Shown piece after piece: positions 51,101 to 60,853 of a DNA stretch of 64,000 nucleotides (position 1 is the stretch's first letter; every line of letters starts with the position of its first letter). The DNA lies in NCBI GenBank assembly GCA_018292915.2, contig JACVVK020000018.1:228501-292500 (forward strand), given 5' to 3'. The DNA is from Batillaria attramentaria. Lineage: Eukaryota > Mollusca > Gastropoda > Batillariidae. The notes beneath the pieces are model-generated. The model was not told the DNA's origin. It searched no databases and was given only the letters and a program-made list of their open reading frames with translations. A program made the position numbers and the translations under genes.

Positions 51101-51826
51101 GCACCGTGGTGGAGGTGCGAAACTTCTTGGGTGAGAAGTACACACGTCGTGTGGAGATGTTGCCAGGCGTTGTGTGCAAGGCCTCTAACAACAAGGACGA
51201 GTTTCTGCTTGAGGGCAACGACATCGAGCTTGTCTCCAGATCAGGTCAGTGCAGCACTGGTACACTAGGTTTCATTTGCGCCTTCTGGTTCCCTTTGCAT
51301 CAGAAGTGACTGTCTAATCCAGTACAACATCAGGGGATCTTCCTGTAGTGTAGGGAGAAAAAAAGAATTCAGCCTCTTAGGCATCCGTCATGATGCAGTA
51401 GAGAACATTGTGGCTTAAACTACTAGTTGGGGGGGGGGGGGGGGGTAAAGATGACCCCCACCCCCAGAAGTTGCACAGTACTGTCTTCAGCACAGATGCT
51501 AGACTTTACCTGCTCAGAAATTCGATAAACCTGTTTCAGTTAATTTGTTTTCATTAGCAAAACATCTGGTAGTGATTCTGTTTGCCCTGAATCCGTCAGG
51601 AACTTCCCCTGCAAAGTGCAATGGAGATTTTGAATGGCTGCCTCTATGTAGACAGCAAATGCCATCTTCATGCAGCTCCCTGTCTGTTTTAATACTTTTA
51701 TTGACAAAAATGTTCTCCGTTTCAGCTGCTCTCATCCAGCAGTCCACAACTGTCAAGAAGAAGGATATCCGAAAATTCTTGGACGGCATCTACGTGTCCG
51801 AGAAAACGACAGTCGTGACTGAATAA
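48194..51826 (+). CDS. RPL9: Ribosomal protein L9 (uL6), 60S subunit, complete
   Basis: Coding exons are 48194-48239, 49297-49502, 51034-51244 and 51726-51826. All introns are GT-AG and phases close, giving 187 residues, near the usual 190-192. It starts [10 protein letters not shown] and carries [17 protein letters not shown], the [18 protein letters not shown] segment, [18 protein letters not shown], the [17 protein letters not shown] core and [15 protein letters not shown] near the end. These are the conserved blocks of eukaryotic uL6, a two-domain protein that binds 28S rRNA near the sarcin-ricin loop and P stalk of the 60S subunit. Exon 1 is probably a non-coding TOP exon. Intron 3 holds a 1-kb TIR element and a dispersed repeat. 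I saw no box C/D snoRNA in the introns. Confidence 0.98.
49738..50737. mobile_element. 1-kb TIR element with hairpin-forming subterminal repeats, in RPL9 intron 3
   Basis: Perfect 14-bp inverted ends CAGAGTTTCAGATC lie at 49738-49751 and 50724-50737. Just inside are direct repeats of the form GGAGTTTTCATACCTCC, each able to form a hairpin (GGGG-TTTTCAGA-CCCC at best). Three are at about 49767-49848 and two at about 50612-50662. The middle has (AC)n at 50037-50085, a CCAAT-like region and a minus-strand ORF (50328-50182). It lacks a transposase domain, so it is a non-autonomous derivative if it is a transposon. No target duplication was certain. Confidence 0.65.
50182..50328 (-). CDS. 48-aa ORF resembling the start of a transposon-encoded protein
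   Basis: Inside the TIR element, the minus strand has GGGAAAATGG as initiation context and encodes a 48-residue frame that starts [18 protein letters not shown] and ends [10 protein letters not shown]. MATLLRxF starts are, from memory, common in predicted invertebrate transposase-related proteins. A CCAAT-type ATTGGTCAG sits about 40 bp upstream. It is truncated by a stop and is probably a remnant of the autonomous element's first exon. Its mobile-element class cannot be told from this fragment. Confidence 0.3.
   Translation of the reverse strand: MATLLRFSFSSTSNKNSIQPADSTVPESVTGIARSVSKKNGDKSFAGC
50738..50935 (+). repeat. Dispersed repeat C, diverged copy
   Basis: It has ATAATAATATGC at the start, AACTGAACCCAACATGCACTC, AGAGGGTTAGCTCAGCTA and AGGAATTTAGAATGGCATTT in the order seen at 22140-22400 and 57206-57450, but with many differences. 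It directly abuts the TIR element. Confidence 0.6.
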
Positions 51827-51848
51827 AACACTGTGCAAACTACGTGAT

Positions 51849-51854
51849 AATAAA
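51849..51854 (+). promoter_or_regulatory. RPL9: RPL9 polyadenylation signal
   Basis: AATAAA lies 23 bp after the RPL9 stop codon, the short 3' UTR usual for ribosomal protein genes. Confidence 0.85.
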
Positions 51855-52059
51855 GACTGGTCTGGTTACTTCCCTTTTTGTTGTGCATAATTGTGACTGA
51901 GATTGCTGTCTGTCTTTGAGGTTGAACACGAGGTGTAGTCAAAATAGATGAAAGTGTTGACGGTGCTACTCTGCTTCATGGATTTTAATGGTGATTCATC
52001 TCACATAAAGCCATAGTCTTCACATTGTAGTACACATTTGTCATTGTCTGGTTGATAAC

Positions 52060-52250
52060 GGCCCCTTTCTCAGTTTCATGCCAACAATCAAAAGTCCATT
52101 TGAAACACGGCGCTACTCAAACTTGAAAATTGAAATGCTGTGCTGCTGCTTGGAAACAATCTGTATTGATTGTGCTATTTAGAGCAGAGTAGCACCAAAA
52201 ACACTTGCACCTGTTTTGACTAGTACACCCCCTGGACTGTGGTACACTGT
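52060..52250 (+). repeat. Dispersed repeat D, copy c
   Basis: It follows 6610-6870 in layout: CCCCTTTCTCAGTTTCATGC, GGCGCTACTCAAACTTGAAA, GCTGCTGCTTGGAAA, AGAGCAGAGTAGCACCAAAA and CACTTGCACCTGTTTTGACT. It is more A/T-rich and diverged. Confidence 0.55.
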
Positions 52251-52409
52251 ATTAGGTTTTGTTATTGAGCTTATAAATATTAACCAGGTTCATCCCTTTC
52301 AATGCTCACCTCATCAAAGCTGTTCTGTGATGAAAAGCAGCATACCACTTAAAAGCATGCACACTCACTCACACTGGCATTGAGTAGACAAACTGAAGTA
52401 GATACTTAC

Positions 52410-52745
52410 TGTGACACATGACTGTGCCACACTGACACTTTCAGAATGATCAGCAAAGAATTCTTCGTGCTCACAGTCTCTACAGTTAATGATAGCCATT
52501 CTAAGCTTAAAGATACATGTAGTTTCAGGTGAACCAGCACGCTTGCGAGTGGTATCTTTCTGAAGTGAAGAGAAGTTGCTGTTAAAATGAGCACTGGCTG
52601 AGCTAAGCCCCAAATAACGATATTTTGGAACGCATCTATCAGTTTTAACTCCCAGAATAAACATTTTACTACATGTAAGCTGGTAAAAGAATGTCAAGTA
52701 TTTATGCGCCCACTTCAACAAACCAGACAAAATCTTGGACAACAT
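52410..52745 (-). CDS. Hypothetical minus-strand exon, 112 codons
   Basis: An ATG (52745-52743, context AAGAAATG) opens a frame starting MLSKILSGLLKWAHKYLTFF and running to SVSVAQSCVT. There the sequence becomes CACA followed by GTAAGTATC, a consensus splice donor at 52409. Composition is not low-complexity and contains CRDCEHEEFF. The family is not recognised. The N-terminus is hydrophobic and could be a signal anchor or mitochondrial leader. No following exon was found between here and RPL9, whose 3' end lies about 540 bp away on the other strand. It may be a real first exon or chance. Confidence 0.25.
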
Positions 52746-54061
52746 TTCTTTTGCTGCTTTGTGGGCAGAATTTTATGCAACCTCAGCTCAGAACAATTTG
52801 ATCATGACATGGTGTGAAATACACCTGTGAAAAACTTCCTGCACTAGTTATTAATGATCATAACCTATACAAATTATTTATGATTTAAAAAAAGCGCTTT
52901 AGTGAACTGAACTATAGTTTGCCAAGCTCTGGAACTGAAAGCGGAAGATGGCAAAAGGCTGACACTGACAGACGAAATTTGTGAGCAGATCTCTCCTAGA
53001 CTTTTTTTTTTTTTTTGTCTGAACAGTTTTAACTTCAGATTAAATTTTCTCTTTAGACGGAAGTTATTTTCTGCACAGTATGGATTTTGCCTTTCAGCAC
53101 ACTGCTCTGCAAATGCCATTTGTCACTGAGCTTCTAGTGTGATTCAATTATTTTGCAATCTTGTTTCTTCACTCTGGCTTCAGCCTCGCGGCTTGGAACT
53201 CGGCCCACAAGAGATCATCTTTTCAAAACTAAATGTCTCTCAACGGGAGTGTTGTAAATATTTATCACGTTTGCTCCTGAAGGGTAAAGCCACAACATGA
53301 AAGAGGACAGGCCACACAGAGGCCATTTGTTCCACAAAAAAGGGCTGAGTTGAGGGACAATACCAATCGGGTGCGTGGATGGAGGGGGGGGGGGGGGGGG
53401 TCATGACCTACCCAACTCGTATCTGTTACCAAGCCTCGCTTACTCGTTGAGCAACTTCCTGAGGTTAGACCTACCAACCGACGGAAAGGCACCTGCGATA
53501 CCCACGGTGCCCACAAAGGGGGAGCGCGCGGAGGTGGGGGGTGTGTGAATCCTAACTACATCGAAAGAAAAAAAGAAACATAATAAATTTGTTAACTTTA
53601 GTGCGTGTACAGCGCACAGTTACACCGTCACAGGCTGGTGTTCACAGGGCTGGGTGAGACGTTTCGAGAAAAATTGTGGCAACACGGACCTGCCACTGCC
53701 AGTCAATGTACACTGTACTAAAATTCATTACACTGACTTCGACACGATGCTCATAGCCGTGCATGGTACTTTTATACCACGATGGAACGACCGTAGCAGC
53801 TGACCGCTGGGGGGATAGGAGGACTGAGGGGGCCGTGTCGGGTGGACAGTCATAACTAATGCACACACGGCGACTCCCAAAATTTGGACGGTTATTGACC
53901 AGTGTCTTTTACCGTTGTAAAATAAAGTTTCCGGCGTTTCGTTTCCTCTCTCTCTCTCTCTCTCGTAATTTGTTTTCACACTTCATTACTAGCTGCCATT
54001 GCAGTGTTACTGTAAACGAATGTTTCATAGAGAGCTATAATTACTGCACATACACCGAGAC

Positions 54062-54097
<36 letters not shown>

Positions 54098-54852
54098 TTT
54101 TCTCACATTTCGTCAATTGCCATTGCAGCGTTAGTGTAAATAAATGTTTCATATTGGGCATATGGCCGCTCAGCTTGTTAATGTAAATTTGTGTTTTTGT
54201 ACGTCTGCAGCAATGCAATGAAATAACCTGTTTAAAATATATCTGCACAAGGACTGACTTAGCTCTGACCCGAACGCGGGCCTAGCATGTCATGTACTGA
54301 ACTGGGGAGACAAAACACATTCAAAGACACACTGCATTTCACGCATTCCGGCAAACGATTTTCTGCAACGTTGTTCTTTGGAACTGAAGAAGCCGCGCAC
54401 ATTGTTATTGTAACCTGCTGATATTTACTGCAGTGTGCAACTACGAAGACGGAACTGAAGTGCTGCTAATCACGGAGGGGGGGGGGGGGGGGGGGTAGTC
54501 AAAATACGACTGAGACGGTGTGTCTGGTGCTATCACGCTTTCAAAAGTTTCGGCAACTGAATCACAGGTCCGCAAAGACTGAAATTATAGCCGGGCGTGG
54601 GAAATCCAAGACAACGAAAGGGGACTGTACTGTTTCCTGGTGGCGGCTGGCCCGGTACAAATTTTCACTGACTCGGACCGCAAGATCGTAAATCAACGCT
54701 TGAAGCACTGACTCATCTACCCGCGCAACAGTCAGATGTACTCCTTTTCAGTCTCTTCGTTCCAGTTTTGCTTTGTTGCTCCCTGCTGCCAGCACGACTG
54801 AACTAGGGTGCGCCACGCCGGACAGTAATTAACCAACCGTGTTTTCCAAATA
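52746..54852. repeat. Gene-free stretch with poly(G) runs and a diverged duplication
   Basis: G runs lie at 53383-53400 and 54477-54496, and (TC)n at 53946-53964 and 54064-54088. A segment with TGCCATTGCAG, TGTAAA and AATGTTTCATA occurs at 53993-54031 and again at 54117-54153, after a TC tract each time, suggesting a duplication with a period near 124 bp. Confidence 0.55.
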
Positions 54853-55596
54853 GTGTACTACAAACTCTACTCTATAGAAAATGGTGTTGTGATATTTTTA
54901 CTATTGTTTTCTGGTCCTTTTCTCGCCCACCGTTTTTTTGTGTTTTTTTTTGTGTTTTTTCCCCGCGCCGTGTATGTCAGTATCAGCAGGGTCCATACAG
55001 GTCATGGAATCCTGGAAAAGTCATGGAATTTGGAAATAGCTTTTCCAGGCCTGGAAAGTCATGGAATTATCTCAAGAGTCATGAAAAGTCATGGAATTTC
55101 GGAATTTTATGGAAGCCATTTTGAGCCCAACAGTGAAACGGTCAGCTTGGTGATTATTCACAGGACTGAGTGCCAGAAATACCAACAAACTGCCTTCCCA
55201 TAAGTCTAATGACTAACTCTGAACATTGGTCTTGCTGACTGCGATAACTTGGATAAGCTCATAATTTCTACCCTCGCGTGTGTCAGTGTGAAAGAGGGCG
55301 AGGAAGGTGTCATGGAAAACAGGGGAGTTGGTCTGGAAAAGTCATGAATTTTTTAGACTGTGAACCTGTATGGACCCTGAGTATGTCCGCAGAGTTACCT
55401 TTTGTTTGTTTGTTGAAGTTATGTCCCATTTGTTTGTGTCCTGAGGAAGGCGAAAGCCGAAACGTTGACCTGTGCCGTCCTTTGTGAAAGTTTTAAGTTG
55501 TTTCTGTCCCTTTTATGTCGCTTTTATTTGCTTAACTTGTAACCACTTCGCAGTCACTACCGTTTCCTTTTCTAGTCTATAGAGTTTGTAGTACAC
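54853..55596. mobile_element. Putative TIR element hosting a nested hAT-like MITE
   Basis: GTGTACTACAAACTCT occurs at 54853-54868 and inverted at 55581-55596, a perfect 16-bp inverted pair 744 bp across. CTATAG follows on both arms. Inside lies the 54987-55379 element. The region right of it includes CCTGAGGAAGGCGAAAGCCG. Confidence 0.45.
54987..55379. mobile_element. hAT-like MITE with CAGGGTCCATACAGGT ends
   Basis: The left end CAGGGTCCATACAGGT at 54987-55002 is the exact reverse complement of the right end at 55364-55379. The interior repeats TCATGGAAT and TGGAAAAGTCATG several times (direct, left half) and again near the right end. GTATGTCA (54973-54980) and GTATGTCC (55381-55388) could be an 8-bp target duplication with one mismatch. 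CAGGG ends suit hAT-type MITEs. It is non-coding. Confidence 0.7.
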
Positions 55597-56031
55597 AAAC
55601 GAGTCTTGTCGGTGCCACCATTCAGTTGGAGCGGAGTTGCACCGGAAGCACTGGCGTCCATTTTGTTTACACCCCCATGGTAAAACCCACAGACATGACG
55701 TTGTCCTGGGGCACAGTGACTGGGTGGTGCTCCGGAATAGCTGCTGCTGTGCTGAGCGGAACAACATGACACGGGCGTTATCTTTTACACTGAGAAGGAA
55801 CACCCCCGTCAGTCGCAGACGGGTTGACCTGAGGGGAAATGCCAAACTAAATGCTACTACAACATATATCACTGACGAGGGCAAGGGCGGCGAACTGATG
55901 TGAGCATGTAACCTGGTGGGTGGAAAATGTAACAGATCCGATGGGTGTCACCAAGTTTATAGAACTGACACGACCCCAAGCGGCCTGCGCCGGAACTGCT
56001 TAGTGCCGAGTGGGTCAAGGATCGCTCAGTT
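55597..56031 (+). repeat. Gene-free stretch with dispersed repeat D, copy d
   Basis: GAGCGGAGTTGCACCGGAAG and CACTGGCGTCCATTTTG at 55629-55667 match the repeat D core. The rest is unrecognised. Confidence 0.45.
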
Positions 56032-56308
56032 GGTATAGTTCGCCCGTTAGGGGGGGGGGGGTGCAAATGTGTCCCAGTCAACCTGATTCCGTCGATATTT
56101 CTCAGGAAGTAAAGGCGTAGAACGAAGCCCAGTCAGCGGCCACGTGACTTCACCTCGCCAGACCCCGGAGTACATTTGCACCCCCTCCCGCGACTGATGC
56201 AGGGATACAGTCGCCCTCGTTAGTGGACGACTGGAGTTTATTCAGTTTGTCCCTCCTGCGCATGACTGGTGTACATTTGCACCCCGGCCCTAACGGGCGA
56301 ACTATACC
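56032..56308. mobile_element. MITE or snap-back element with about 48-bp inverted arms
   Basis: The left arm (56032-56082) reads GGTATAGTTCGCCCGTTAGG, a G run, then GTGCAAATGT and CCCAGTCA. The right arm (56260-56308) is its reverse complement with few differences, apart from the G run. About 180 bp separate the arms. The left end also looks like a tRNA A box (GCTCAGTTGG just outside), so tRNA-related ancestry is an alternative. It is non-coding. Confidence 0.75.
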
Positions 56309-56609
56309 GAGCTTAAGTAACCGTTACCGGCTCTTGTCCGATTCTCGCATACAAGCCGGACTAAAACCGAAGGAAGGGATACTCGTGCGTGGTGCGATAC
56401 TATGCTGTGTTAAAATCCCCACGGGTACTACAAAACCCGAAAGAGTCACAGTGTGGTCACCCGGTTCAGTAATACTGACAGACATTCGATCACACAGATT
56501 CACGCATGACTGAAGCTGGACTTGAACTCTGAATTCTCTCATTCCGACGTCCCCAACACACCCGACCCTCAGTACCGGCTGACTAGTCAGTGCACAGTCT
56601 CTTGACTGA
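56309..56609. other. Gene-free stretch
   Basis: No gene or repeat recognised. Confidence 0.4.
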
Positions 56610-56799
56610 TGGGGTGGGTGGATGCGGGTTTGGCGTCCTTTTCCACTGCACATGAGTGATACCAAAGACGGGGCCGGCAACTGACGAGAAAAAGGCCAGC
56701 ACAAAATTTTTATATTCAGCCCCAGCCGGGATTCAAACTCACTGACCCGAGCATTGAAAATCCAACACTCTACCGCTCCGCGGCTGTCCTCGGCTCCCT
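56610..56799 (-). mobile_element. tRNA-derived SINE (main family), copy 4
   Basis: On the minus strand it has a GGTAGAGTGTTGGATTTTCA-type head, the B-box-like GAGTTTGAATCCCGG, the body blocks and the CACCCATCCACCCACCCC tail. TTGACTGA at 56602-56609 and 56800-56807 is an 8-bp target duplication. Its divergence from copies 1 and 3 suggests greater age. Confidence 0.88.
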
Positions 56800-57089
56800 T
56801 TGACTGAAAGAAATCATGTGCGCAGCAATATTTAAAACTAAGAGAGAAATTATTGGCGCAGCAGTATTTAAAGCTAAGAGCCTATTTGCACAAGGCTGTA
56901 AAATAAGACATATAATGGAGGGAAAAAAACTTTAAAGATGTGTTGCAGTACCCCTGTTTTTGAATTCCGGCGCCACCTTCGCACGAGCAGACATAGGTCT
57001 CTTCTACGTCTCTGGGCGGAACCAGCAATGGATGTTCATCCTCAGCCAAAGACATAGAATTCTCTGCCTCAACTTGTTTCCCGATACTG

Positions 57090-57165
57090 AGACACGGGGT
57101 GTGGTCGAAATGGGCGCGAGTGTTTCCAGTGCTGTTTCGCTTCAAACAGAAGCCCCGCTATGACA
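57090..57165 (-). repeat. Dispersed repeat D, copy e
   Basis: On the minus strand it reads TTTGAAGCGAAACAGCACTG, then GAAACACTCGCGCCCATTTC and GACCACACCCC, the core of repeat D. Confidence 0.6.
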
Positions 57166-57205
57166 AGAGCGTTTCGAAACAGTAGAACGGTGAGTTACCA
57201 ACGGA

Positions 57206-57450
57206 CTTGATAATGATGATAATGACAATGAGTATTGCATAGGCGCTTTACCCAATTTCATGAATCGGCCCAAAGCGCGCGCCGCGAACTGAACCCAACA
57301 CGCATGCTCACGTGAATCACACGCATTCTCTCACACACTGGACATAAACACATTACAATCACGTGGTGCGAAGGGCCAGCTCAGCTATTTAAATTTCGGA
57401 ATTTAGAATTGCATTTATTTTTCAAATTTGGTGGGCTGAACATTTCCAAA
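57206..57450 (+). repeat. Dispersed repeat C, copy 2
   Basis: It closely matches 22140-22400, including GTGAATCACACGCATTCTCT, ATTACAATCACGTGGTGCG and TTTAAATTTCGGAATTTAGA. A 65-codon frame starting at 57409 begins in its 3' end and is not a gene. Confidence 0.8.
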
Positions 57451-57605
57451 GCATATGTCTGTCGGCGTGAACCTGAGAAAGGAGCCGTGCTTATCAACCA
57501 GACAACGACGTTGACCAAGGTATCACTGCAATACAAAGACGTGTGCATGCTTATACAGTATTACAAACACATGGTTTTACGTGAAAGCAATTATCGTCAG
57601 TCGTA

Positions 57606-57690
57606 ACCCCAGTCACGTGGCTAAGACTGACGGAGGTCGAGGTCGGTACCTTTCGTCAAGAGCTGTCACTGGCTTGGTTCCCGAGTTATC
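57606..57690 (+). repeat. Dispersed repeat E, copy 1
   Basis: CCCCAGTCACGTGGCTAAGA, GGTCGAGGTCGGTACCTTT, CAAGAGCTGTCA and TTGGCTTGGTTC-like sequence recurs at 60518-60597. A partial third match may lie near 58127. Confidence 0.7.
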
Positions 57691-58323
57691 ATCGTCGTAG
57701 TCATGATGTCCCTCTCCTGTAATCGAGGGTCATGGATCCACCCATAGGAAAAAAAATCAACACATTAATGTCTCTGTGGTGGCTGGACCAATATTTATAT
57801 AATGATAGGACACAATTGACGATGAATAACGTTCCACGAAAATATACACTTTAACCTCTACAAGCTACAGTGCGTGCGTGTCTCAGTGGAAAATGTCCAC
57901 CGCTAACTGCGAGGTGAGGTTCGCCATGCGCCATAGGGGATCCCATTCTAACTTTAATCAAGCTCAGCTAGTAAACATCATCGTACAGCTTAGGTACGCT
58001 GTCATTTTTCTTACATTAGCCTGACGTTTTCCTGTGCTTAGCCACCACGCAAAAGATGTAGCCACGAATAAGTTTGTTCGCTTGGATCCGGGCCCTAACC
58101 CAGGATGTGACTTCCCCGATCACTCATGGCTTACCCGAACTATCATCGTCGAAGCTTTTGAAGCAGAGTTGCACCAGAAACGCTCACACCCATAATTATT
58201 GTTTACATCCCATTCAGAGGGTGGTCCGGAATTTGTGATTTCAGCACGCCTGCTGTCGATAAGATGGAATCATTTGCTACGGGCATTTTCCTCCGTGAGA
58301 GTTCTATCAGTCGCAAACCCTAG
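57691..58323 (+). repeat. Gene-free stretch with dispersed repeat D, copy f
   Basis: TTTTGAAGCAGAGTTGCACC and AGAAACGCTCACACCCATAA at 58158-58200 match the repeat D core. The remainder is unrecognised. Confidence 0.4.
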
Positions 58324-58790
58324 CGCGCAATCAGTAATTGTGGATGACAGATGATCTTGGCACTGTCACGGTTCGTCTGACATAATATTAACAAAACATG
58401 CGTCATGTTCAGTCGTTGTAAAACAAACAACATGGCACTGCCGGATCGGCTGCGCACCTCTCTTACATCTATCTGCCACAAATCTTTGCCCGCGGTCGTT
58501 GCGGATGACAGGAGATCTTGCCACGTGTCACGAATTGTCTGACATAATATTAACACAACATGCATCAAGTTCCATTTTGGAAAAACAAACAACCTTGGAA
58601 TTGGAGCGGCTGTGAACCTCGATCTCTTAGTTCTAAAAGTCAAATCTTCGCGCGCGGTCATTGTGGATGACGGAAAATCTTGCCACTGTCATGGATTGTA
58701 TGACGTCATATTATTAAAACGTCATGCGTCAAGTTTCATAGTCGAAAAACAAACAACTTGAAACTGGATTGGCTGTGAACCTCTCTGTCA
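58324..58790 (+). repeat. Three-unit tandem repeat, period about 161-162 bp
   Basis: The anchor G(T/C)GGATGAC occurs at 58340, 58501 and 58663. Each unit continues with GATCTTG-like, TCTGACATAATATTAA, CATGCRTCA and GAAAAACAAACAAC segments and ends with GGCTGTGAACCTC. Units are roughly 75-80% alike by eye. Confidence 0.9.
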
Positions 58791-59174
58791 TGTACATGTG
58801 CATGTATATCGTTGGGCGTTGGGAGACGTGCAAGATCTGCGCACCCAAATTGCAGGAGCCGAGATAACGTACAGCACAGACTGGTTAGGTCTCTGCGATT
58901 ATTCCAGTGTTAGGACTCTTGCCAAACATGCAGACATGCCTTCAACACCACCTACCACCACCACCATCACCCCTTTTTCTTAACCCCCCCCCCCTCCCCC
59001 TCTCTCTCTCTCTCTCGCCCCCCCCCCCCCCCCCCCATGGTGCAGAAAAGGGCGAAGACAGGGTGTGACATGCACAAACATACCTCCCTAGCTTCTTACG
59101 TAACTCTTCTTTATGCACGGAGAACCAGAGTGTACAGCGTAAAGTGGTGTACGCTGAGACTGTCACTGCAATCC
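58791..59174. other. Gene-free stretch with (TC)n and C runs
   Basis: C10, (TC)n and C18 runs cover about 58984-59036. No exon recognised. Confidence 0.6.
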
Positions 59175-59316
59175 TGCAACGTAAACGCTGTTTGATGTTT
59201 CTTTTCGGTTTGTATTGTTGTTCTTTTGGAAATTTGGTGTTTGGTTTGTTGTTGTTCTTTTGGGTTTTTTTTTTAATTGGTGTGTTCTTCTTCTTTTAGT
59301 TTTGGGGTTTTTTTGG

Positions 59317-59348
<32 letters not shown>

Positions 59349-59720
59349 CAAGTGTTGTTGTTGTTTAAGTGTTGTTGTTGTTGTTTGGTTGGTTTTTGTA
59401 CTTTTTTTGGTTGTTGTTTGTTTAAAGGGGAGGGGGGGGGGTGTTTGTTGAATGTGTTTGTTTATGTGTGTGGTAGTTTGGTTGGTTGGTTGGTGTGTTG
59501 GTTGGTTGTCTGGTTGGTTGGTTGGGTTTGGGGGTCACTGACAAAGCAGGGGCGTAGGAACCACGGGGGCCCTGGGGGCCCAGGCCCCCGTTCGATTTTT
59601 GGAAGGGGGGCCCGAATATCCTTGGGCCCCCCTTGCTTTTGATAAGAGGAGAGGGGGCCCACCAGTGGTGGGACCCCCCCCCCCCCGCTCTGCTGTCGCA
59701 GGACACAATCCTTGGCAATC

Positions 59721-59801
<81 letters not shown>

Positions 59802-60045
59802 CAACAACAACAACAACAACAACACCCCACCCTTCTTCACCCCGGCCGTATGGCTCACCCGACTTATTGGGCCCCCCCCCCCTTCCTCTCAGCATCTTCC
59901 TACGCGCCTGCAAAGTTTCTTCTTTTTTTTTGGGGGGGGGGGGTGTCAGTTTAGACGGTCGTTGTTGTTGTTCCTTTGTTTTTAATTGTTGTTGTTGTTG
60001 TTGTTGTTTGTTGTTGTTCGGGTTTGCAGTGGCGCAAAACTGACC
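59175..60045. repeat. Low-complexity block: G/T tracts, GGGCCC-rich repeat, (AC)n(AAC)n, (TTG)n
   Basis: (TTG)n and (TTGG)n tracts fill 59205-59530. At 59541-59690 is a G/C-rich repeat (GGCGTAGGAACCACGGGGGC, then GGGGGCCCAGGCCCCC, which folds on itself) of a kind I associate with dispersed animal repeats. (AC)n then (AAC)n covers 59721-59823, a T/G run 59920-59942 and (TTG)n 59958-60018. Frames here are artefacts. Confidence 0.85.
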
Positions 60046-60517
60046 TACGAAGACACGCAAGAAAAATGACCACGCCTCATCACTCACATAAAGAAAAGTG
60101 CGTCTTCTGAGTAGTACACGCAGGCTAAAGTTTGCCTTTGTACACGCTGGTCACCCATGCACCCAGCCACGCCGCTGCCATGAAGAACGACAGTACGTCC
60201 CGTTATCTCACAATCTGATGCTTTATGACGGAGAGGCAGTGATGCCAAGAGAGGGTTTTTTTGTTTTTTTTTGGTCGGCCTGTATCGGAAGTCGCGTCTC
60301 AAAGGAACGAGCACGTGCAACATGCGAAAAACTTCTCATCACAAACAGCGTGGCATTCTCAAGTTTGCTAACTTTTTTCCCTCTGGCATTGTTTTCGTTT
60401 TTTGTTTTGTTTTGTTTTTTTACCGCGAGGGTATGTAGTTAGTGTGCGCGAAACAGGTAGTAATACAAAAGAAAAGGAAGCAACTTTTCAAACTGACATG
60501 ATCTACCCTTTACATGA
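60046..60517. other. Gene-free stretch
   Basis: No gene recognised. An N-terminal-like 114-codon plus frame at 60098-60442 ends in T-rich, Phe-rich sequence and is unconvincing. Confidence 0.4.
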
Positions 60518-60597
60518 CCCCAGTCACGTGGCTAAGAGGTCGAGGTCGTACCTTTAGCCAAGAGCTATCATTTACATTGGCTTGGTTCACGAGTAAC
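60518..60597 (+). repeat. Dispersed repeat E, copy 2
   Basis: It matches 57606-57690 with small deletions and an insertion of ATTTACA-like sequence. Confidence 0.7.
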
Positions 60598-60821
60598 CCC
60601 TACCCCCCCCCCACCCCCCTCCCCCCCCCCCCCACAGCCCTTACCCCTCCCCCACTGATCTGATCATGGTACAGCAGTGTCATAAGCGAGGATATGCAGT
60701 ACGTGAGTGTGCGATACAGGGAGTGAAGAAGAAGAAAAAAAATACTGGTTTTCTACAGCGGAGTATCCAAGAAAAAATGGCTACAGCGATAACAAAACGT
60801 GACTTTTGTTTGTTTGGTTGG

Positions 60822-60853
<32 letters not shown>

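Noticed and set aside
51514..51789. 91-codon minus-strand frame
   Set aside because: It is antisense to RPL9 exon 5 and the adjoining intron.
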